Source: Gonium pectorale
Taxonomy: Eukaryota > Chlorophyta > Chlorophyceae > Chlamydomonadales > Volvocaceae
Assembly (NCBI GenBank): GCA_001584585.1
Contig: LSYV01000045.1
Location: 563,741 to 579,829 of the forward strand
DNA: 16,089 nucleotides
Direction: 5' to 3'
Below are positions 1 to 10,420 of the stretch, piece by piece. The notes beneath the pieces were generated by a model. That model saw only the letters and a program-made list of their open reading frames with translations. It made no database searches and was not told the origin of the DNA. How positions within the stretch are numbered: the stretch's first letter is position 1; every line of letters begins with the position of its first letter. A program made the translations under genes and the position numbers.

Positions 1-279
1 AGGTAGGCACAACGCACCCGGCACCCACTCCACGGGCAGGGGTGGGGTCGCATGAGGCGCGTGTCGGTACGGTGCTGCGCACACGCTTGGCCAGCCCACG
101 GCGACCCGGTCGCGGGCGGGGCCCTCAGACGTGCCGAGGCACCAGGGATAACCCAGGCCACGGTTCCCTGTCCCCTCATCCCCGCGACGCGTGGCGGATG
201 CCACTTCTCAGTACGCCTCGCTCAACAACAGAACGCGTCCCAGCCACGGCTTCTTACCCTCTCCGCGAATGCCCCTCAG

Positions 280-3200
280 CCGCAGGCCGCGCCTACGCCG
301 AAGCCCCCGCCCTCGGCCCTGGCTTCGCCGCCGCCGTCGTCGCCTGCAGCTCCACCCTCCTCAGCCCCGCACGTCTCGCCCGCTGCGTCCCCTGGCGCTG
401 CGTCCATGCCGGACGATGCGGGCCTTTCCTCCGCCGACCAGCTGCGCAAGCTCGTGGCGGCTCGCGTGCGCCAGCTGCTGCAGGTGGGTGGTGCTGTGCG
501 GCGGGTATGAAAGGGGTTACGGCACGGCCCATATGAAAGACAGGGCCGCGTGACCGCAACCCGTCTCGCAGCGTGTGCGAATCAGCTGTTGCAGTCAGTA
601 GGTTGTTTGGCGAGAACAAAGCGGGTGGGTGTTTGGATCAAGAGAAAGGACGACTCAGTTGTGGCCAGCGGAGAAGTGAAACCAGCGCAACCCAAGGGCT
701 GTTGCAGAGGGGCATCTTTCGCGGCCCAAAGTATAGCTGCGTCGCCATTTTGCGCATGGCACATTGCTTTGTGGTTGCCAAGAGATGGTCGAAGGGGCAT
801 TGCTTGGCTGAACTGGTTGGATGAAGCTATCATACATGAACGTCAGCCCGATCCCTTTCCACCCGTTGCACCAATGCCCGTTCACATGGCCTCTGTTGCG
901 CTCGGTCTGTGTCCCGGTCGTGGTTTGCACTTTCGTGCATGTGTGTGCTTGATCTGCAGGAGCGGGAGCAGCAGCTGCTTCAAGCATCGGCAGCGCGGGA
1001 GCAGCAGTTCCAGGTGGGAGGTTGGAAAAGAAGGGGGTCTGAAGCTCTCGCGGCCTAGGGCAGAAAACCTGAACAGGCGCGGGTGCGCGACCGCGACCTC
1101 CAGCAACTAGCGTGCCTTCATGCATCTGCCATACCGTTTGTACGACGGTTTTCCGGGCGTCCCTGGTCCATGGTTTTGCGTTTGGCCGAGCTTGCATGTT
1201 CACTACTGACGCACTGGAGACACAATTGGGCCGCCCTATTCACCACGGGCACACCGGCTGGGACGCACGGTCCGCAGGAGAGGCTGGCGGCGCGCATGGC
1301 GGCCAGCCAGGAGGCGCAGCAGCGGGAGCTCAAGGCGGTGCAGGAGACGGTGCAGCAGCAGGCAAGGGGGATGCACGTATGCGGTAACACGGAGATGCGG
1401 TTGCGATTGGGGTTACGATCTGAACTCCGCTGGACGTGCTTGCGTGAGGCATGATGACGCATGTGGCTGGTGACGCGAGGGGCGTACGATCAGCACTGCT
1501 GCGCGCCGTTTGTCGCGCTTCCAGGGCGCTTCTGGGTGACGGTTGGAGTGTCCGCGTCTCCCTGACGCCGTGTGCCTGCTGCATCTCGGAACGCTCATGC
1601 GTACATGCGCTGCAAGCGGGGCCCCAAGTGGGTCCCCCCAAGCGGGTCCCCCCAAGTGGGTCCCCCCCGGCAACGCCGATGCCTCCGATGCTCTGCAGGT
1701 GCGCATCATGGAGGCGGCCTGGAAGGGGCAGCTCGACTCGTTCTCGCGCTCGCTGGCGGAGGCAGCCGCGGAGAAGGAGCGGGCGACCGCGGCGGCGGGC
1801 GCAGCGGCGGCACAGGTGCGGCACGGCACGCTGCGGTCCGGAGCACTAGGCCGGCTGGGAATCCCGCCACGGCTTCTGCCGTTGGCCAAGACACCGTACG
1901 GACAACAGGGATGCCCCGAACACACGCACGTGCCCATTGCCTGCGATTGCCGCCACCCCTCCTGCTTGCAGCCGTGAAGCCGTTTCGGGCCGCATCGAGG
2001 CGGTGCTCGGGCCCCATGTAAAGAAAAGTCCGGCCCCACCTGTGCTGCCGTACATATTCACTCCGGTACCCCACACACAGGTACGGCAACACGTTACGGA
2101 GCTGGACGCGCTCCGGCGGGAGCTGTCGGCGGCGCAGCAGGCGGTCGTGAAGCTGCGTCGCGCGGCAGAGGCGTCGCGCGCGGCTGCGGCGGAGCAGTCG
2201 GCCGCCGCCTCTGGCCAGGTGGCCGCCCTCAGCGAGCAGGTGTCCCGGCTAAGGGAGGCTCTGCAGGTGGGGCACTCGGTGCGTGATGCGTGGGCGCAAG
2301 CGGCGGAGGGCCGGGCGCCTGGCGTGGTTGGACGTGTGTGACAAACAGATGCGGATTGTGTGGGTCCTCACGTGTGTGATCATCGTGCTGCGCTGGATCG
2401 TGGATGCGAAGGCGGGGGCCAGCAGCTGGTCGAGTTGCGAGGGTTAGGTGTGGGCCTACTACTGGGCCTGGGAATGACGCCCATTCATCGGCTGCGCCCT
2501 GCCCGCCGCAGGAGCGCGAGGAGCAGTACGCAGCGTCGCAGCGGGCCGCAGCGGCCGCGCAGTCCGCTGCGCTGCGGGCCCGCGGCGGGCAAGCGTCCGT
2601 GGCGCTGTCTCCGAGCGGCCAAGCGGCCTCGCCCTCCCCACAGCAGAGCCCCGGCCGCAGCTCAGCCTCGGCAGAGCCCTCCTCAGCAACCCGCCCGCAG
2701 TCGCCTGCCCTCCCTGCGCCTGGGGCTGCGGCCACCAGCGCCAGTAGCAAGGGAACGGCATCTCCGCTGCCAGAGACGCCGACCGCCGGGCCATCGCAGC
2801 GAGGCGCTGGGCCTTCCGCCGGGCAGGGACCGGGCGGGGAGGCTGCAGGGTTGGCAGCGGCTGCCCTCACACCGCTGCGACCCGGCTGGCCGGCGCGGTA
2901 CGGCCCGTCCTCCTCGCCGCAGCGGTCAGAGGCAACGGAGACGGCCAGCGGCGGCGGCGGGAGCTTGACAGGCGGGCGCTCCGTCGGGCCGTCTCCCCCA
3001 TCGACTGCCAGCGGCGGCACCAGCGGGCTTGCGGCCGGGCAGACTGAGGGGGCTGGAGGTGAGGATGCTGAGGGCCGTGATGCCTCCGGCACCAGCGGCG
3101 GTGTCGGCTCTCTGCGTAGTCCTGCTGCTGCCGCCGCCCCGCCGCCGAGCCCGTGGGATGCCTGGGCATCGCGTCCACAGCCTAAATCCCATGCGCAACA

Positions 3201-6200
3201 GAAGCTGCGCAGCCATGATCAAACGCCGCAGCAACCGTCGGCGGCAGGCACCGCTAGGCGAGAAGAGGCGCCCTCTGCCACCGCAGCTTCGCAACAGGCC
3301 CGACACGGCGCCTCCGCCGCCGCCACAGTCATCGCCGAGGCAGCCGCTCCAGCTGCCCCCACTCCTGCTTCAGCAGCACCCCCTGCCCCCTCTTCCGAGC
3401 CGGAACTCAAGGCTGCGCCTCGCCCTGTCCCGGAGCGAGGGGATCACCAGGACAGCAATGGAGGCTGCGATGTCTTTGTCCGCCCTCCTGACGGCGAGGA
3501 GGCTGGCGGCGGCTCCGGCACGCAGTCTCTGAGCACCGCAGCGAACGGCGGGCACCTGGCGACGCAGCACGGCCACGAATCACAGGACGGCGGCTGTGGC
3601 GACGGCACATCCTTGACGCCCGCCGCGTCCGTCGTGTCGGTGTGGTCCCGCCTCCTGGCGCCGCATGGCGTGGGCTTGCATGACGTGCGGGGGGACAGCG
3701 GTAGCGGCCAGGTCGCCGAGGCGGTACAGGCGGCAGGGGACGGGCTTTCGGGGGCACCGGCCACAGAGGTGGGCCCTGGGCCTGCGGAGGGGCGGGCCCC
3801 GCGGGAGGAGGGGAAGGCACGGCCGAGCCTGAGCCGCAGCTGGCTAGGCGGCAGCAACGCGTGGGCGAGCGGCGAGGGCGTGGGGTGCGCGGATGCGGCC
3901 CCCGCCGGCGATACCGATGGCACCAAAAGCGGCGATGGCGGAGGAGGAGCATCAGGAGGAGGTGCTGCCGGGAGGCCTCCCGCGTTGGCGGAGCAGCGCC
4001 CCAAGGCGCGGGATCGAGGCGGCGCCGGCTCTGAGTCAAGCGTGCCTGAGGGGCCCTCCGTCGCCTCAGCCGCCGCCTCCTTGTCTTCCTCATCTGCTTC
4101 CGCTGCCGCTGAGCCACGTAGCCTTGCTGGGAGCCCCACCGCCAGCACCTTGGCAGGAGCCAGGCCGAAAGCCGCAGCAGCAGGGCATCCGCCCGAGCGG
4201 GTGTCGGCGCCCGGCCCCATGGCCCCGCCGCCGCCTGCGACATCGCCGGCAGCGGCCGTCATGGCGGCGGCTGCGGCCGCGCCGGCTGCCGCGAAGCGGG
4301 CTGCGTCGCCCCAGCAGAGCACTGCACTCGATGCATCAAGAAGTGGGTACAGTTGCTATGGTCAAGCGCGCTGCAAGCGCACTGCCGTGCACTCTTCACG
4401 GTTGCAGCTCAACGTGACATGCAGTCATATAGACCTTGCGGTTACACCGTTAGCTCTATATAGCGGCCTTGTCCCTCCGGGTGCCCGCCCACTCGCAGGT
4501 TTCACCGCGGCCCCGAGCGCCCAATGGGGCCGGCCGCCCTCACCGGCAGCCTCCGACGCCGATGACGACGAGGGCAACAGCGCCGGCACGTCCTCTGGCT
4601 CCACCACCCTCGGTGCAGCATCAGCGGGAGACCGATGGGACCGGGGCGGGGGCAAGACGCCTGCCAGCGATGCTGGCAGCGGCAGAGGCACCTCGGAAGC
4701 CGCAGGCGCAGGTGTGGGCACGGGTGCGTTCTTCTCCGAGGCCGAGCTGGGCGCCGAGATCACCGCCATAGCGCAGTCCATCGTTCAGAGAACCATCAAC
4801 GGCGCTGTCTCCGCCAGTCAACGGACCAGCGACGTGAGTAGCAGGACGCCCTCGTCCGGAGGCGCTCAAACCGAGGGCGTCAAGTCGCCGTCGGCAGGTC
4901 AGCCCCCAATTGGGCCTACGACATTGCCCGCGGCCGGCACCGGCGCCGCTGCGGCGGCGGCGGCGGCTACGCGCAGTTCGCCGGCGCCGGAGGCCGAGGC
5001 GGGCTCCACGACGGCGCTCGGGCGCGAGGCGGCGCTGCCCGGTGACGGCGTGCGGGGAGTGGCGCTGGCTGTGGCGGTGTGTGCGGTGCCGCAGCCCGGC
5101 AAGGTGAGGGCCCTCTGGGGCCAAGTGCATCGGGCTCTGCACCGGCATGAACCTGTAGCACCGGTGTAGCGCTTTTGGACGGGCGGGAAAGAGCTGGCGC
5201 TTTTAGGACGGGCGGGAGAAGAGCCCAGGATCCACCACCAATGTGTGCGCCAAGCGCCATCTGAGCAAGCGGCGTCCCGGGCACCCCTGCCCTTATCCCC
5301 GCCTTCATCTCCGACGACCAGCGTCCCCGCCACAAGGAAGTGCGGCTGGGGTCAGCCAGATCAGGGGCTTCGACAGGGACGCTTCCAATCCCTGATCCCT
5401 ACCCCCCCGCCGCCGCAGACCGAGCAGGCGAACGAGGATGCGTACTTCATCGTCACCCCAGCCACCGGCGTCACGGCCGGCGGCCTGGTCCTGCGCCCGC
5501 CCGCCGCCTCGCCGCCCGCCGGCGCTATCAGCGCGCTGGGCGTGGCCGACGGCGTGGGCGGCTGGGCGGCGGCCAACGTGGACGCGGGGCAGTACAGCCG
5601 GGAGGTCATGGCGACGGCGGCGGTGGCGGCGGGGAGCAAGGTTGGGCCCACGGGTGAGTGGGGGTGCCTTCTGGACCTTGTTTTACCTCGGGGCTCATTT
5701 TTCTGGCAAGGCCACGGCCGAGGACCAAACCAAGGACCCATGCGTCCTCACGAGGCGGCAAGGCGTGCTGTCTCCCAAGAGGATGGGAAAGGGATCTCGT
5801 GGCCGTGGAATCGCGGGTGCGCGGGCGGCAAGGGGCTCACGTACAGTCCCGTACCTCTGACCGCACGCGCGGAGCGCAAACACGCCGTACGATGCAGAGG
5901 CTATCCGAGGGGCTACCCGATGCGCTGGACCCACGAGTCAAACTGGGTCAGCGCTCATCCGAAAAGCTGGGGTTGCCGTCGCAGGCTGGGCTCCTGAAGT
6001 TTGCACAATTCATTGAAGTTGCTGAAAATGAGAAGATGATGGGGCCTTCATAATGTGTCCCTCACTTGCGAGCTCCTAGGTCCTGGGCTTGACCACTGAG
6101 CTGTCCCTCCTCATCCCTGCCTGCTGCCTCCGTCCCTCTCCCCTCTCTCCCGCCCCCCCCTCTCTCCGCCAGACCCTCGCTCGCTGCTGGCAGCCGCCCA

Positions 6201-7643
6201 GGCCGCGGTCCGCACCGTCGGCAGCTGCACCGCCTGCGTCGCCTGCCTGGCTCCCTCGCCGTCCGCCCCGCCCGGCGGCCCGGCCGACCTGCTCTCCATC
6301 GCCAACCTGGGCGACAGCGGCGTGCGGGTGGTCCGGCGGGGCAGCCTGGTGCTGTCCAGCAGCGCGCAGGAGCACGCCTTCAACATGCCATACCAGATGG
6401 CGCACCCTGACAACCTGCCCGACACCGACACGGCAGACGACGCGCAGCTGTACCAGGTACCGGGGTTGTGCGGGAGGAAGAGGAAGAGGCCGTGACGAGT
6501 TCGCGATTAGTCGTATTGCGGGTGGTGGCATTGCCGGCGCCATCCTGGATGGCCGGGCAGCGGCGGGGAGCGGGCACGGCAGGCCGGTATGGGTACTTTC
6601 CGAGGGGCGTGCACGTTACTGAGTATGCGCGCTGTGGGAGGGTGTACCGTAAACAGATCGGTCTTGGTGGGGTCGGATACTGCCTGACGCAAGAGCGTAG
6701 CATATGGACGAACACAAGCATCAGAGAGGAGGGTGTATCATAGCGCCCATAGATTTCACACGCACCCTCACGTTTGCTCTGTGCACTGCTGTGGTTTGAG
6801 GGGTCCGTGACACAGCGACAGCATGCGATGAAGACGCGCCAGTTGCGCTGTCTAGGATGCAAAGCGTAGAGGGAAACACAGAATGCCCGCTTGCGAGTGG
6901 CCACCTGCACCAGCGGGATTGCCTGCATCCTCCAAACCGCCCTTACCCCAACTCCACCTGTTGACCCTCCAAACCCAGATCACCGTTCGCCCCGGCGACG
7001 TCATCGTGCTCGCCACGGACGGGCTGTTCGACAACATGTGGGACGAGCAGCTCGTGTCGCTGGTGACCGCCGCTGCGGCCGGCCTGCCAGCGGGCGTGGT
7101 GGGCCCGGCCGCCGCCGCCGCGGCGCAGGCCGCCGCGCAGCAGCTGGCCGCCGGGATGGCCAACGCGGCGCTGCGGCACGCGCAGGACGCCGCCTTCCGC
7201 TCACCCTGGGCGGTGGAGCTGGCGAACCAGGCAACGGTGGGGAGGGCGCGGGTGGGGAGGGGAGGATCTCGGGACGTTCACCTGGGGCTCTTGTGTCTGT
7301 GAACCGACTAAGCTCCTGGGCATAAGGTGACCAATGTGGCGACCTACAACTGCCCAAAGGGGTCAATCCCATGTGTCTGCTCACGGCTCCCACGGCGCTC
7401 ACGCATATGCGCCAGCTGGCGTTTCCATACCACCACCACCCCGCACATTACTACCCATCATCTTGTCTAAACTCACGACCACACGCACTGCGCGTAACCT
7501 CTGGGCTCCGCACACACTCCCAATCACGCACACCGTGCGCCGTCCCATCGCCGCAGGCCTCGTGGCTGGAGCGGCTGTTCCCGCGGGGCGGCAGGCTGGA
7601 CGACATCACCGTGCTGGTCGCCATTGTCACTGCAGCCGACTGA
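280..7643 (+). CDS. PTC7/PBCP-like PP2C phosphatase with long coiled-coil and low-complexity N-terminal region (11 exons, 5' partial)
   Basis: Predicted Mg/Mn-dependent Ser/Thr protein phosphatase. Exons: 280-483, 960-1013, 1278-1361 (or -1376), 1699-1815, 2081-2266, 2512-4342, 4499-5103, 5419-5653, 6173-6456, 6979-7236, 7557-7643. All joins keep frame (phase 0, except phase 1 after 4342 and 5653) and give at least 1314 residues ending in TGA. Layout from the first visible residue: Pro/Ala-rich 1-45, coiled coil about 50-240, Ala/Ser/Gly/Pro linker about 240-1015, phosphatase about 1019-1314. The catalytic part has NEDAYF, GVADGVGGW, GDSG, TDGLFDN and LDDIT, in PTC7 order. The end (SPWAVELANQ, WLERLF, GGRLDDIT) is closer to plant PBCP, the photosystem II core phosphatase, than to yeast PTC7; that comparison is from memory. 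Family members act in chloroplasts or mitochondria, but the targeting end is not visible here. The start lies upstream: bases 1-6 resemble a donor (AG|GTAG), and 280 follows a good acceptor. Known relatives are usually only 300-700 residues. Confidence 0.88.
960..2266 (+). other. Coiled-coil-encoding exons 2-5 of the phosphatase gene
   Basis: Four short exons (54, 84 or 99, 117 and 186 nt), all bounded by phase-0 introns, encode a nearly continuous Glu/Gln/Arg/Ala/Leu helix. Exon 2 starts ERE and ends REQQFQ. Exon 3 reads ERLAARMAASQEAQQRELKA, then a Gln-rich end. Exon 4 runs from VRIMEAAWKG into an Ala/Glu/Arg stretch. Exon 5 has leucines in heptad-like spacing (ELDALRREL, VVKLRR, QVAALSEQVSRLREAL). 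Donors are CAG|GTGGGA, CAG|GTGCGG and CAG|GTGGGG, and acceptors are CTGCAG, CCGCAG and CACAG. The likely role is oligomerisation or scaffolding, inferred from composition only. Confidence 0.75.
1624..1665 (+). repeat. Three tandem 14-bp repeats in intron 3
   Basis: The unit CCAAGTGGGTCCCC occurs at 1624-1637, 1638-1651 (one T to C change) and 1652-1665. It lies in the intron between exons 3 and 4, shortly before the acceptor at 1698. It has no visible coding role. Confidence 0.9.
4343..4498 (+). other. In-frame, stop-free 156-bp intron (possible exitron)
   Basis: GTGGGT at 4343 matches the gene's other donors and ACTCGCAG ends at 4498. Removal joins 4342 to 4499 in phase 1 and keeps frame. 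The length is a multiple of three and there is no in-frame stop, so retention would add 52 residues. The retained stretch is poorer in G+C and would encode Cys, Tyr, His, Val and Leu residues unlike the flanking Ala/Ser/Gly linker. This supports intron over exon. Confidence 0.7.
4735..4815 (+). other. Isolated amphipathic helix in the low-complexity linker
   Basis: Exon 7 encodes FFSEAELGAEITAIAQ followed by SIVQRTINGAVSA, the only hydrophobic patterned stretch in about 800 residues of Ala/Ser/Gly/Pro-rich linker. Hydrophobic residues recur at i, i+4, i+7, i+11, giving one apolar face. It uses ATA and AGA codons, which are rare in GC-rich algal genes. The core IAQSIVQRTINGAV resembles RII-binding AKAP helices of the type LAKQIVDNAIQQA. 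A docking role is inference. Confidence 0.5.
5169..5225 (+). repeat. Direct repeat of about 28 bp in intron 7
   Basis: Two adjacent imperfect copies of GCGCTTTTNGGACGGGCGGG followed by a purine-rich AAGAGC end occupy about 5169-5196 and 5197-5225. They lie inside the intron between 5103 and 5419, immediately after the stop that would end read-through of exon 7 (TAG at 5167-5169). Confidence 0.8.
5419..7643 (+). other. PP2C (PTC7/SpoIIE-like) catalytic domain, exons 8-11
   Basis: These exons encode the whole catalytic domain after the preceding exon ends in PQPGK. The predicted metal-binding acidic residues are present: Asp of NEDAYF (codon 5437), Asp of VADG (5548), Asp of TDG (7018) and the Asp pair of LDDIT (7599, 7602). 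A GDSG motif lies at 6310-6321, and GSCTACVACL occupies the strand that usually reads GSxTA. The segment QEHAFNMPYQM matches the family's QxHxFNxPxQL. An Ala-rich insertion (about 7069-7150) extends the loop after the TDG helix. Nothing essential is missing, so activity is expected. Intron 8 ends in a long polypyrimidine tract (6109-6170). Confidence 0.88.
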
Positions 7644-8040
7644 TCCTATAACGCGCTCGTCATCGCTCATCCCCAACGCCTACGCCACCGTGAGCCGACG
7701 CCTCCCGTCGCCGCCGCGGCGCCATTCGCCCGGCTTGTGACGCCGGCGGTCGGCATGGCGGTCGGCATGGCGGTCGGCACCATCGCGGTCTCTGCCAGCG
7801 ACGGACCGGAGAAAGCTGGCTACTGCCGCTGGGACGGGCTGGGAAGGCGAGCTCCAGAGCAGGGCGTCCGGAATGCGCGAAGACAAGGCTGCACTGCCGG
7901 GGAACCGGTAGCAGAACTGCTTTCGTCAGTTGCGTACATGTTGCTGCGGGGCACGTCCGCGGCGATGAAAAGGCGCCTCCATGTCCTTTCGGGTGTGACC
8001 GGGCTGTCCCAGCCTCAAATCACACGGTAACCTGTTTGCC
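7644..8040 (+). other. Probable 3' UTR of the phosphatase gene
   Basis: This follows the TGA at 7641-7643. I found no exact TGTAA signal here. The nearest look-alikes are CGGTAAC near 8025 and CCGTAAATAA near 8071, the latter in the first clearly AT-rich stretch, where transcription may end. The length is a guess. Confidence 0.35.
7745..7780 (+). repeat. Three tandem 12-bp repeats
   Basis: GGCGGTCGGCAT is repeated at 7745-7756 and 7757-7768, with a third copy at 7769-7780 ending in C. It lies about 100 bp after the phosphatase stop codon, in the presumed 3' UTR. Confidence 0.9.
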
Positions 8041-10420
8041 CTACCCCACATTAGTAGAGCCTGCATATATCCGTAAATAATTTTGGATTTTGGAGGGCTA
8101 GGACAGGGGTTGGCGACATGAGTGAGCATGCGAGTGCGCGCGAGGAACGCATGAAAGCGTTTCCTCCCTTGTTGGGGGCTCTTTGTGCTGGGCCATGGGC
8201 GCTTGCGTTGCTGATGCGAGGGCGTGATGGTGTGCGGAGAGCAGGCAGGCAGGGGGAGCTGGCCTAGGCAGCAGCCCGGGGAAATCCCGAACTCCAAAGA
8301 CAACTTAGACAACTTAGACAGGAAGCGTCGAGTGAATTATGCTAGTACGTTACGTGAGTTAGCCTTCATATCCCCGTGGAGTGCATTGCTCTGGCTCCTG
8401 AAATAGAGGAGCAGCGAGGTTTGCGGCTGGCGAGGGGCTCGGCAGGCTGCTGCGTGCGTCTGACCACCAGAGGCTAAAGCGCGCCATCTAGAATCTATCT
8501 GATGCAGGAAAGCGGAGCATACTGCCCTGGTCGTACATATTTGAAGCGATACGCGTGTAGTGCCCGGAACGACGGCGGAGTCTGCGATGGCGAGCGGCTG
8601 CCCAACCGCGTGCCTGTGCTTCTGTCCGTTCATCATCTCAGCGACAGGTGGAGGGCTGTTCACGTCGCTGCCCGGCCCCGGTGGCGCAAACGGACGCTTG
8701 GGGTGTGAACCTACGAGACCTGTACCCGGTGGTCGCTGCGCGGCCGCCTTAAGGCGTCGTGGCGTGCGATGTGTATCGAGCCTAGGCCATGGGGGCGTCC
8801 CGCGCTGTGCCACGGTTGGAAGGTTTGACCGGCTGAGGCAGGTGTCAGATCTCCGTAATAAGTGATAGGACTAGTGTTTGGAATATGGCCCTTGATAAAC
8901 GGCGCATGACAGCGAATGCGATGTCCAGAGGACAGGCGCCTCCTTTTCAAGCACGATGGCACTGTGTCGGTGCGGCGGCAGCTGGAGGGCATGGGCAGCC
9001 CGGTATTGGCTGACGGCGCTGGAGGTGGGGCGGTTGCGTCACTGCAGCGCCGGATCCCCGGTGGCCGGCTGCGGGGGCTAGCGGCATATGCGATGCACTA
9101 TATTGCAGGACTTGCCTTGGGCTGTGTATGTTGGCCACGCGGGCTCAGCCAATGCATTCAGGAACAGCTGCGAGCGGTGGCAGAGCATCAGGCGCGATCG
9201 GACTTGAGGGTCAGCACGCCCTCAGCCCTCATAATGTTTTGCCCGCTGTCGCCCCTCAGCCATTTACCAGCCTTGCCGGCCGGCGCCGCTGGCGCGCCAC
9301 CAGTGCCCGCCCCGCCCCCATGAGCAGCGCATTTCTCTGCAACGCCGCCAGATCCGCTGGCCTGCACAGGCCCCGGTCCAGGCTCAAGCCGCGACCACGG
9401 CCGACGCCGCCGCATCTTACGGGCGCCATCTCCCATGGCAGCGGCCGCTGGCAGATCGGCCTTGATTGTCGGCAAGCGCAGCGGCAGCAAGCCCCCTCTA
9501 CTCCTCCACCCCCTGCGCTCCTGCAACCTGCATATCTAGGCCGGCCGACTGGGTCTCCGACTTCCGTACGGGTCGTCCAGTCCGTACGTGTGGCATGACC
9601 CGACTGCTGGGCACGTAACAGGCGACTCGGCGGCGGCGCACGGACACTTTGACGGATGCACCGAGCTGTTTGTTCATTCTCGTGGTCGATGGTCACCTTG
9701 AGCTCGGTCCCACACGCCAGTCCCCGCATGCGCATTGGCCGTTGAAGCGCAGACGGGCCTTCTCCGCTGCCTGATGCCACAGGCCGGCTATGTATCGGGT
9801 TCTGTCTGTGGAAATAGTCATGAGGGTAGGAGAGGCGAGGAAGGGCGAGGACAATGGTAGGGACAGCCAGCAGCCCTCGCGTAAGTACAAGCCACCAGAA
9901 CCCTGCCCTAAACCCGGCGCGCAGCGGCAGCCAAAATCAAACACGGGCAGCGGCACGCACACAGGGAGAAGGCGAGGGGTTATCAGTCACTCAGCACCAA
10001 GCAGCCGTGCGCAGCGCATCCGCCCTTGAGCCGTCCACCGCCGCGGTGCTGGCGTCGACGAGTGGAAGGACTTGTGCCGCGGCCCTCCGTGTGCAGGGAC
10101 CTCGTGCAGAAATCCGACCAAGGCCACGGCCGCCGATGTAGAGGCGGTTGAAGCGCGCCTGACAGCCGCGCCAGCCGGGAACCTGAGGGATGGCGGCAGG
10201 CAGCTGCGAGACAGGCAGTAAAAAATAGAGAAACCTGCAGGCAGGGCCGGGAGGCAAAGGTGGTGCCGTATGTGAGTAGCAGAAAGCAAACTTCTTAGGG
10301 AGGTTTCCTTCTGTGCAGGCGCGGGCGGCCGGAACCGGCGGCGCCAGCCGGCAAGCTGGATAGCGGCTGGGCGACCACGGGAGACCTCCGGGTTTCGCCA
10401 GGTACGGTGCACGGTGCACC
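8041..10420. other. Intergenic stretch without supportable gene
   Basis: Open frames exist on both strands, but their translations are Arg/Pro/Ala-rich, lack recognisable motifs and are matched by equally long frames on the other strand. A 9-bp tandem repeat (GACAACTTA, 2.4 copies) lies at 8299-8320. At the right end, a minus-strand polypyrimidine tract and CAG acceptor near 10195 precede a short open segment ending at 9991 (WRGCQARFNRLYIGGRG). It could be a terminal exon but has no partner exon I can defend. Confidence 0.5.
8299..8320 (+). repeat. 9-bp tandem repeat, 2.4 copies
   Basis: GACAACTTA occurs at 8299-8307 and 8308-8316, followed by GACA. It is a short AT-richer minisatellite seed in the intergenic region. 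Confidence 0.85.

Noticed and set aside
2229..3092. 287-residue minus-strand open frame
   Set aside because: It is antisense to the long linker exon. GC-rich, GC3-biased coding sequence commonly gives long antisense frames, and it has no motif.
3407..4322. Two minus-strand frames of 278 and 292 residues
   Set aside because: They are shadows of exon 6. Their Arg/Pro/Ala composition follows from complementing Ala/Ser/Gly codons.
5104..5169. Extension of exon 7 to the TAG at 5167-5169 as the end of a separate gene
   Set aside because: AAG|GTGAGG at 5104 is a good donor in phase 0, and PQPGK just before it belongs to the start of the phosphatase domain continued at 5419.
8337..8813. 158-residue minus-strand open frame
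   Set aside because: No recognisable features. It has low-complexity Arg/Pro/Ser composition and no splice or poly(A) context.
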